Shown here: positions 43,083-48,428 of the stretch, one piece after another | How positions within the stretch are numbered: position 1 is the stretch's first letter | Layout of the letters: every line of letters starts with the position of its first letter | Origin: a bacterium UBP6_UBA1177 | GTDB taxonomy: Bacteria; UBP6; UBA1177 | Direction of reading: 5' to 3' | Length of the DNA: 48,428 nt | Assembly: GCA_002310995.1 (NCBI GenBank) | Contig: DBYV01000007.1 | Coordinates: 2,203 to 50,630, forward strand | The notes under the pieces: generated by a model | The model's input: the letters and a program-made list of their open reading frames with translations, nothing else | Database searches by the model: none | Told to the model about the DNA's origin: nothing | Position numbers and translations under genes: made by a program

Positions 43083-43646
43083 ATGAAAAAAAGTGCTATT
43101 TTAGGAATTATGATTTCAATTTTACTTCTTTTTTCGTGCCAGAACGGTGACGGAAAGGAACAAACCAAGGAAAACAGCGTAAAACCGGCAGAAGTTGCGA
43201 CTATCAGTCCGGCGAAACCTGAAAAAACCGAAAAAATGGAGGAATTAACCATGCAGTCAGTCTATGAATTTATCAAACAGTGCAGAACTTATTATCTGGC
43301 AACGGTCGAAGAAAACGGCCAGCCGAGAGTGCGCCCGTTCGGAACAATCGATATTTTCAACGGAAAACTCTACATTCAGACAGGTAAAAAGAAAAATGTT
43401 TCCAAACAGCTCGCAGCCAATCCGAAAGCGGAACTCAGCTGCTTTGACGGAAAAAGATGGCTCAGGCTTTCCGGTGAACTCATAAACGATGACAGCGTTG
43501 AAGCAAAAAAGCATATGCTCGACAATTATCCAGAACTTCGCAGAATGTATAACGAAAACGACGACAACACGCAGGTTCTCTACTTCAAAAACGCGACAGC
43601 TGTACTTTCAAGTTTTACAGAAGAGCCAAAGACTATAAAGTTCTAA
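43083..43646 (+). CDS. PNPOx-like FMN-binding domain with lipoprotein signal, dual start possible
   Basis: The 187-aa product begins with a lipoprotein signal (MKKSAILGIMISILLLFSC, Cys19) and a 35-residue Glu/Lys/Pro linker. A pyridoxamine-phosphate-oxidase-like split barrel follows: YEFIKQCRTYYLATVEENGQ, PRVRPFGTIDIFNGKLY, KNVSKQLAANPKAELSCF, then GELINDD and LRRMYN. Members are normally cytoplasmic flavin proteins starting where residue 57 starts here. At that point an internal ATG (43251) has a strong GGAGG eight bases upstream, giving a 131-aa cytosolic form. The outer start at 43083 has GGGGG. Both forms may be made. Its stop is two bases from the convergent GT22 stop. Confidence 0.85.
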   Translation: MKKSAILGIMISILLLFSCQNGDGKEQTKENSVKPAEVATISPAKPEKTEKMEELTMQSVYEFIKQCRTYYLATVEENGQPRVRPFGTIDIFNGKLYIQTGKKKNVSKQLAANPKAELSCFDGKRWLRLSGELINDDSVEAKKHMLDNYPELRRMYNENDDNTQVLYFKNATAVLSSFTEEPKTIKF

Positions 43647-43648
43647 AA

Positions 43649-45505
43649 TTATTCAATTTTTAATGCCCCGATACTGCATGAACCATCACTTTCAACAGGA
43701 ACTGCCATTATTGCGTCAAACCCTTTTCCGATGCAGCTTTCAGGCAGATTTCTCGTGTAGTTGAACATTCCCCTTTGATTCTTTTCCGGCAGGATAAGCA
43801 AAGTTCCGACTTCATCAGCACCGTTGAAAAAAGTGAGGCGGTAACTATCTGATGAATCAAGTGCTATTTTTATGGTTTTGCCAAAAACTACCTCGTCAAA
43901 AGTTACTTTTACACCACTTGCACTCATAATCACATTTCCTGTTTCAGACCACTTCGAACCGTTCTCCGTCTCTTGCGGAAGATTATTTAAGGCAGCAGTT
44001 TTCAAAGTATCTTCAACTTGCATGCGATAAATCACAAAATCTCCGTTGTCGCTGATTTTTTCAAGATTTTTGCGGTATTGTTCCGGTATTTTTATGTTAT
44101 GTTTGAATGCAAAATAACTGTTCTGCCATGCCGAATCATAAGCCTCGCGCATAAACTGTATAATCTCTGCATCTTCCGAAGCAAATGAAATCGGGGCATT
44201 TTTGTGAAAATATGAGTATCCGCCGCTCCAGATCTGAGGAATGCCGAAAAGATAGGCTCGTTTCAGATCTTTGATTCTGCCAAGCTCGGCTTCGGTTTCC
44301 AGAACTCCGCCGAATCTTTTCTCGATGCCTTTGTCATTGCCGTAAAAATTATCAATTTTCGTAACCGAATGATTCCAAAGCGGGGCATATTTTATATGCG
44401 TAAAGGTATCAAGCGAAAAAAGAAGGAAAACAGAAAGGAAAAGTGCCGCTTTTTCTCTCTTTTTTTCATACTTTTGACACAAAAAGGCAAAAAATTCAGC
44501 TGAAAGCACCAGAACCGCGAAGTGGCACGCAAAAATAAAGCGCGGCTCCTTGTGCCCGATTGCCGAATGAACGATAAAAAAGAAAAGGAACGGGAAGAAA
44601 AATAGAATTATCTGCTTGTTTTTTCTAAATCCTATCACTCCTAAAAGCATCGTTATAATTGCCGAAGCACAAGTTGCAGGATGAAAAGTTCCAGCAATAT
44701 CAACAACATAAAAATACCATGGCATAACACCGTGGTTATCGGCAACCCCGCGAAAAATGTTGTAGTCGAGATAGGTAATAAACGACTTGAAGAAACCTCC
44801 CCATGTAAAAATATCGAGAATACCCTGCAGCAGCATCATTCCCAAAAATCCGAAACCGAAAATCAGGGAAGCCTTAAAACGTTTTTTCGAGGTAATAAAG
44901 AGCGCAAGAGCGAGCCCGAACGAAAAAATGCAGGTCTGGAAACGGATCATATAGGCGATTCCGGCACTCAAAACAGCAAAAAACAGTTCTCTTTTCCTTT
45001 CGCTTTCAAGATATCCCGAAGCATGATAAAGGGCGAAAACCATAAATGGAAGCGAAGCTGATTCTGAAAGCGTTCTTGCCGAAATATAGGAAAGGAGATA
45101 ACTTGCCGCAAGAGGCAGAGTAAACAAAAATGCCTCTTTCCGGCCGAAAGAATGCCTTCTAAAAATAAGATAGATTGTTGGAACAGCCAAGCTATTAAAA
45201 ATACTAAGAAAAATTTTTATTCCAATATTGATTGAAAGCGGATCTCTGACACCGAAAAAATCAAGGATTTTATAAATTCCTGCAAAAATCCCAGGCAGAA
45301 AGAAGCTTCTTGCGCCGACTTTAAACTCCCAGTAGGTTATCCCACGCCCGAAAGCAAGTTTATGCGCTGGTTCAAGCGTCTGAAAAATCTCGTCAGGATA
45401 TATCTGTGCAATGCTTGTGGCGGAAGCGTAAATCCTCACCAGAAGAGAAAGGGCAAAAATCACCAGAAACGGCAACAATTCGGAATTATTTGCAATTTTT
45501 TTCAT
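43649..45505 (-). CDS. GT22-family membrane glycosyltransferase (mannosyltransferase-like)
   Basis: This GT-C type enzyme uses a lipid-linked sugar donor on the far side of the inner membrane. The 618-aa protein has about ten hydrophobic helices in the first 370 residues. The GT22 landmarks are YPDEIFQTLEPAHKLAFGRG (Asp-Glu in the first loop), the TYWEF/RSFFLPG region and GHKEPRFIF near 318. A soluble C-terminal domain of about 230 residues follows. GT22 includes the eukaryotic ALG9/PIG-B mannosyltransferases; bacterial members are of unknown acceptor. I use the ATG at 45505 (GAGG six bases upstream) rather than the in-frame TTG at 45517. It follows tatD by eight bases, last gene of a five-gene operon. 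Confidence 0.85.
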   Translation of the reverse strand: MKKIANNSELLPFLVIFALSLLVRIYASATSIAQIYPDEIFQTLEPAHKLAFGRGITYWEFKVGARSFFLPGIFAGIYKILDFFGVRDPLSINIGIKIFLSIFNSLAVPTIYLIFRRHSFGRKEAFLFTLPLAASYLLSYISARTLSESASLPFMVFALYHASGYLESERKRELFFAVLSAGIAYMIRFQTCIFSFGLALALFITSKKRFKASLIFGFGFLGMMLLQGILDIFTWGGFFKSFITYLDYNIFRGVADNHGVMPWYFYVVDIAGTFHPATCASAIITMLLGVIGFRKNKQIILFFFPFLFFFIVHSAIGHKEPRFIFACHFAVLVLSAEFFAFLCQKYEKKREKAALFLSVFLLFSLDTFTHIKYAPLWNHSVTKIDNFYGNDKGIEKRFGGVLETEAELGRIKDLKRAYLFGIPQIWSGGYSYFHKNAPISFASEDAEIIQFMREAYDSAWQNSYFAFKHNIKIPEQYRKNLEKISDNGDFVIYRMQVEDTLKTAALNNLPQETENGSKWSETGNVIMSASGVKVTFDEVVFGKTIKIALDSSDSYRLTFFNGADEVGTLLILPEKNQRGMFNYTRNLPESCIGKGFDAIMAVPVESDGSCSIGALKIE

Positions 45506-45513
45506 GTTCAGCC

Positions 45514-46212
45514 TCAAACTTTGATTTCCTTTATTTTTGCCCGAATCAGCAGAATATCGTCCGGTTTTGAAAAACTCTCCCCCTTTTTCGGCTGATAAGG
45601 TGCATCGGTTTCGGTCAAAATACGCTCTTCCGGCAGAATTTTCACAGCTTCAGCCGCTTTTTTATGCCCGTTCAAAAGGGCGTTTCCGAAACTGAAAAAC
45701 GCGTTTACGCCGTGGTTCAGAATGCTTTCCGCCTCCGCAGCCGTGCCTGAAAAAGAGTGAAAAATCACTTTTTTTATTTTTCTAAGTTCCTGAATCTGCT
45801 CAAAAACTTCAGGAATCGCCTTTCTGATGTGAAGAATAACCGGCAGTTCCGCAATTTCAGCCATTTCAAGCTGAGCGCTAAAAAGTTTTTTCTGCAAATC
45901 TATTGTTGCAGCAAATTCTTCATTGAAACGGTCAAGCCCGATTTCACCTATCGCTGCAACTCGGTTTTCTGCAATCAGTTTTTCCAATGTTTTCAGCTCT
46001 TTTTCATCCGGCGCCTGCGGGTGAATTCCGAACGAAATTTTCAGTTTTTGAGCAGTTTCAGGATTTTTCGCGATAAAATTCTCTACAAATTCAACTTCCT
46101 CCAAAGTGCGGCACGAACAAAAACAAAAAAAATTGTTTTCTTTAATAAAATCAGCCGATTCAGGCAAAACTTCAATAAGCTGTTTTAAGTGGAAATGGGC
46201 ATCAAAAATCAT
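45514..46212 (-). CDS. tatD: TatD-family metal-dependent hydrolase
   Basis: TatD/YcfH enzymes are metal-dependent hydrolases (3'-5' DNase or D-amino-acyl-tRNA-related activities have been reported) with a TIM-barrel fold. The 232-aa protein has the metal motif IFDAHFHL (4-9), SFGIHPQ, AIGEIGLDRF, VILHIRKA, IFHSFSG and TETDAPYQP, in canonical order, slightly shorter than the usual ~255. Its ATG overlaps the stop of the MBL gene (ATGA), so translation is coupled. The match is clear; the precise substrate is open. Confidence 0.93.
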   Translation of the reverse strand: MIFDAHFHLKQLIEVLPESADFIKENNFFCFCSCRTLEEVEFVENFIAKNPETAQKLKISFGIHPQAPDEKELKTLEKLIAENRVAAIGEIGLDRFNEEFAATIDLQKKLFSAQLEMAEIAELPVILHIRKAIPEVFEQIQELRKIKKVIFHSFSGTAAEAESILNHGVNAFFSFGNALLNGHKKAAEAVKILPEERILTETDAPYQPKKGESFSKPDDILLIRAKIKEIKV

Positions 46213-46988
46213 AGAAGCGGTATTGACAACGGGTTATATTGGTTAGCGATAAACGCCTTGAAATCAAGGGAATGTGCCTGCCTGAAATTTACTACAAGTT
46301 CTTTCAGCATCTTTGGGGAGTTGTTTTCTTCGCTGAGATGGCTGAATATCACGGTTTTAGGATGATTTTCTCCCATTCTTTCAAGGGCTTCGAGGCTTTG
46401 TTCATTCGAAAGATGGCCGAACTGACCGCGGATACGTTCCTTTAAAAGCTGAGGATAGTGCATATTTTTGTAAAGCATCGCCGGATCGTGGTTTGCCTCA
46501 AGAATTATGCGAGTCCCCTGATTTATGTAAGTCATCATCCTATTCGTTATTTTTCCGGTATCGGTCGCAAAGCAGACAGTCTCGCCGCCTGGAGCAGAAA
46601 CAAGGTATCCGACAGGGTCAACCGCATCGTGCATGATTTCGAAAGGGGTAAATTCAAAAGCTCCGAGTTTAACTTTTCTGTCTTTTTCAACCGCCCGGCA
46701 ATGAATTGAGTGTTTCGTGCTTTCATCAAGAACTTCAAGTGTTTTTGCCATTGAAAAAACTGGAGCGTCAAGTTTGTAGGCTGTATATGCAACACCTTTT
46801 ATATGATCTTCGTGTTCGTGTGTGAGCAGTATCCCTTTTATTCGGGAAATATCGATGCCGAGCATTTCCGCACGCTTTGAAAACTCTCTGAAACTAAGCC
46901 CCTGATCAATAAGAAGCATAGAATTTTCGGCTTCGATTATATAGGCATTTGCCTTGGAACCGCTGGCGAGGATGTGTATCGCGCTCAA
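46209..46988 (-). CDS. MBL-fold metallohydrolase, YycJ/WalJ-like
   Basis: The 259-aa protein starts IHILASGSKANAYIIEAENSMLLIDQG and has the dinuclear metal motif LTHEHEDHIKG (56-65), then FATDTGKITNRM, ANHDPAML, GHLSNEQSLE and VIFSHLSEENN. This set is that of the YycJ/WalJ group, linked in Firmicutes to nuclease activity and cell-wall or replication coordination; the role elsewhere is unclear. The start is TTG at 46988, overlapping the upstream stop (TTGA), with GGGGA upstream. An ATG-initiated alternative near the N-terminus would remove a conserved strand. Confidence 0.92.
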   Translation of the reverse strand: MSAIHILASGSKANAYIIEAENSMLLIDQGLSFREFSKRAEMLGIDISRIKGILLTHEHEDHIKGVAYTAYKLDAPVFSMAKTLEVLDESTKHSIHCRAVEKDRKVKLGAFEFTPFEIMHDAVDPVGYLVSAPGGETVCFATDTGKITNRMMTYINQGTRIILEANHDPAMLYKNMHYPQLLKERIRGQFGHLSNEQSLEALERMGENHPKTVIFSHLSEENNSPKMLKELVVNFRQAHSLDFKAFIANQYNPLSIPLL

Positions 46989-47482
46989 TCCGAAATCCCC
47001 AGAAAATCTTTAATATCTTCAATAAAATCAGGCATTTCTCTTTCAATCAGAAATGTGTTGAAAAGAGCTTTCATAATTAGTTCGAATTTCGTCATTGCAA
47101 GCAGCCTGGACGAAATCATCTCATTTTCGTTCTTCTCGCCGGTTATCGGAAGTTTGACCCCGCTAATCTTGAATGGTGTTGCCTTGACCTGAAAAGTCCA
47201 CTCAAGTTCGTTTGAAGAAATTTTTATTTTTGCCGCTTCCGGCAGTCTTCCAAGCTTTATTGATTCGCGAACAGAAGGCAGAGAAGTAATATCCTGAGAT
47301 TTGATTGTTTCGCAGTAACCGTCACCAGTAACTGAGGCCAAAGTTATGGAATCTTCAATTAAAACGGATATTTCTCCAAGTCCGAGATTGTTGAGAGACA
47401 TCTTTTCATCAGTCGCGCTCTTCCAAAAAAGCCAGAGCAGAAATTCAGAACCCAAATATCCTATACCGCTTTCTTTTGTCAT
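46985..47482 (-). CDS. Conserved small partner of the RdgC-like protein
   Basis: The 165-aa product opens IGYLGSEFLLWLFWKS, a pattern I associate with a small protein beside RdgC-like genes in former Deltaproteobacteria. The rest is alpha/beta with no catalytic motif I can name (LGLGEISVLIEDSITLAS; LKLPITGEK-like turn; C-terminal helix EMPDFIEDIKDFLG). It overlaps the RdgC-like stop by ATGA upstream and the MBL start downstream, so it is tightly co-translated with both. A joint role with the RdgC-like protein in DNA metabolism is inference from position. Confidence 0.8.
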   Translation of the reverse strand: MTKESGIGYLGSEFLLWLFWKSATDEKMSLNNLGLGEISVLIEDSITLASVTGDGYCETIKSQDITSLPSVRESIKLGRLPEAAKIKISSNELEWTFQVKATPFKISGVKLPITGEKNENEMISSRLLAMTKFELIMKALFNTFLIEREMPDFIEDIKDFLGISD

Positions 47483-48078
47483 TTTTCACCCCAGATTTTC
47501 GTAAAAACAGGTTCCATTTTGTCCACTCCGCCGAGTTCTTTCACCGAATCAAAAAGGTTAACCTGATTGATCGAAATTTCAAAACTTTTCTCAAAAATAT
47601 CGGTGAATTTTGCAACCGTCGCACCCGACTGCGAAAAAAGATAAATGAGCTTTGAATCCATATCCCACGCAACTTCAGTAATCGTCGTTTTCGGGTATGA
47701 ATTTGTCTTCATGCGCCTGACAACCTGCTCCTTGATCTCCTTTTTCTGCTGAGCTGCAATATACTCAAGGTTATTTTCGCGTTTGAAAACAAATTCAGCC
47801 TCTTCAATGTAGGGTCTGAGCTGCGCCGCCGTAAAAGAATATTTGTCCTCACGAAGAGCAAACACAAAAAAACTGTCATGCAGAAGTGACGAAAAATTTT
47901 CGTTGTCAAAGCAGAGAACCGCATCGACCCAACCGATAGATTCGTCTCTCAGATCGGTCGGATCAAGCCTTTGAAAAGCGTCTTCAGCAAGAGCCTCGCG
48001 CACTTTTTCAATGTTTTCAGGAACCTTTTCCGGCATAAACACCGTAAAAGAAACATTTCCCTTCAACAATTTTGTCAT
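47479..48078 (-). CDS. RdgC-like recombination-associated protein
   Basis: RdgC of E. coli is a DNA-binding ring that restrains RecA. This 199-aa protein is shorter than E. coli RdgC (~300) but shows the order seen in short RdgC-like proteins: ESIGWVDAVLCFDN, FALREDKYSFTAAQLRPYIEEAE, KKEIKEQVVRRMKTNSYPKTTITEVAWDMDS-like block, then LIYLFSQSGATVAKFTDIFEKSF. GGGG lies before the ATG. It is the first gene of the operon that continues through the partner protein, MBL, TatD and GT22. I am fairly, not fully, sure of the family, and leave the symbol blank because function may differ. Confidence 0.75.
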   Translation of the reverse strand: MTKLLKGNVSFTVFMPEKVPENIEKVREALAEDAFQRLDPTDLRDESIGWVDAVLCFDNENFSSLLHDSFFVFALREDKYSFTAAQLRPYIEEAEFVFKRENNLEYIAAQQKKEIKEQVVRRMKTNSYPKTTITEVAWDMDSKLIYLFSQSGATVAKFTDIFEKSFEISINQVNLFDSVKELGGVDKMEPVFTKIWGEK

Positions 48079-48118
48079 CTTAAAACCCCAATTTATTTAA
48101 TCTAAAAATTTTCAAGAA

Positions 48119-48298
48119 CTAAGCCTTTCTGAAAGGATCAGGTGGAAGCGGAGGCGGAGGATCAGGATTTCCCGGAGGAGAAGGCGGCGGATCGTAGTCT
48201 CCGGCAATAACCGCAGTCTGCTGAGACAAACCAGCGAAATCACAAACCGAACAAACCATCAAAAAAGCCGCCGAAACGACAATCAAAACAAACTTCAT
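48119..48298 (-). CDS. Small exported Pro-rich peptide
   Basis: The 59-aa product has a signal sequence MKFVLIVVSAAFLMVCSVC and a short tail with PPPSPPGNPDPPPPLPPDP. The double Cys at its end could be a lipobox-like site (VCSVC), but the pattern is poor. I start at 48298, where GGGG stands upstream, rather than at the in-frame 48322. A good promoter precedes it. The RdgC-like gene begins 40 bases downstream, so this peptide may head that operon. Family and function unknown; it is a real gene if the promoter and ribosome site are taken at face value. Confidence 0.6.
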   Translation of the reverse strand: MKFVLIVVSAAFLMVCSVCDFAGLSQQTAVIAGDYDPPPSPPGNPDPPPPLPPDPFRKA

Positions 48299-48324
48299 TA
48301 TTACCCCGCCAACTAAACACAACT

Positions 48325-48352
48325 ATTTTAAAGGCTTCGTAGGCAAAGTCAA
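48325..48352 (-). promoter_or_regulatory. Vegetative promoter of the terminal minus-strand operon
   Basis: TTGACT (48347-48352), a 16-base spacer and TAAAAT (48325-48330), minus strand, 27 bases before the ATG at 48298. Bases 48353-48428 hold nothing I can identify. Confidence 0.7.
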
Positions 48353-48428
48353 TGTTTTATTTTTGGAGATTATAGTGGTAAACAAAAACTGGACAGAGGT
48401 TAAAGTGTAAATAGATTAACCTTTGTTA

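Overview
The window (about 40-45% GC by eye) reads as chromosomal DNA of a Gram-negative bacterium. It encodes lipoproteins with clear lipoboxes, an LPP20-type lipoprotein, an outer-membrane beta-barrel ending in Phe, type IV pilins with sigma-54 promoters, and a soluble lytic transglycosylase. Several families (AgmC-like DUF3344/DUF11 surface protein, a barrel resembling TIGR04551, LVIVD/beta-propeller lipoproteins, an RdgC-like protein with a small partner) point to a low-GC, uncultured lineage near the Myxococcota or other former Deltaproteobacteria. That placement is inference. I saw no rRNA, tRNA, CRISPR array or transposase, and the sequence starts inside tuf. LAYOUT. 1-4.0 kb: str operon on the minus strand (rpsL-rpsG-fusA-tuf) with its own strong promoter. 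4.1-5.5 kb: rimI and an uncharacterised Cys-rich/charged protein. 5.65-8.7 kb: large secreted AgmC-like surface protein with a Cys-containing C-terminal sorting tail. 8.9-11.8 kb: pyruvate phosphate dikinase with an extra amphipathic tail. 11.9-14.0 kb: htpX and tilS. 14.2-15.3 kb: two tandem type IV pilins, each with a near-perfect -24/-12 promoter. 15.5-16.8 kb: MORN-repeat protein and LPP20 lipoprotein. 17-20.2 kb: ClpA-type unfoldase, and TsaB fused in frame to a YdcH/DUF465-like segment. 20.4-24.2 kb: phosphomannomutase, small secreted Ada-type zinc-ribbon protein, UDP-glucuronate decarboxylase-like enzyme, thioesterase, ACT-domain protein. 24.2-26.6 kb: beta-barrel protein and a DUF1566 protein. 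26.7-38.7 kb: an accessory island of three paralogous beta-propeller lipoproteins interleaved with two AAA_14/DUF4143 ATPases. 38.8-43.6 kb: PP2C phosphatase fused to a cyclic-nucleotide-binding domain, lytic transglycosylase, truA, and a lipoprotein-anchored PNPOx-like protein. 43.6-48.3 kb: a compact minus-strand operon (RdgC-like, partner, MBL hydrolase, TatD, GT22 glycosyltransferase). NON-CODING STRUCTURE. (i) Five arrays of a 9-bp minisatellite (consensus TCCCTARAY) occur in intergenic DNA, some folded into or flanked by long hairpins. (ii) REP-like palindromes occur, one family sitting in frame inside the MORN gene. (iii) The three beta-propeller genes share a conserved leader. (iv) Both ATPase genes are preceded by three direct repeats at an exact 33-bp period, with a recognisable common core. 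The beta-propeller/ATPase island with its two upstream repeat classes is the best candidate here for an undescribed system. Most readable vegetative promoters follow TTGA..-16 bp-TAAAAT. No gene-free stretch exceeds 300 bases under the gene starts chosen here.
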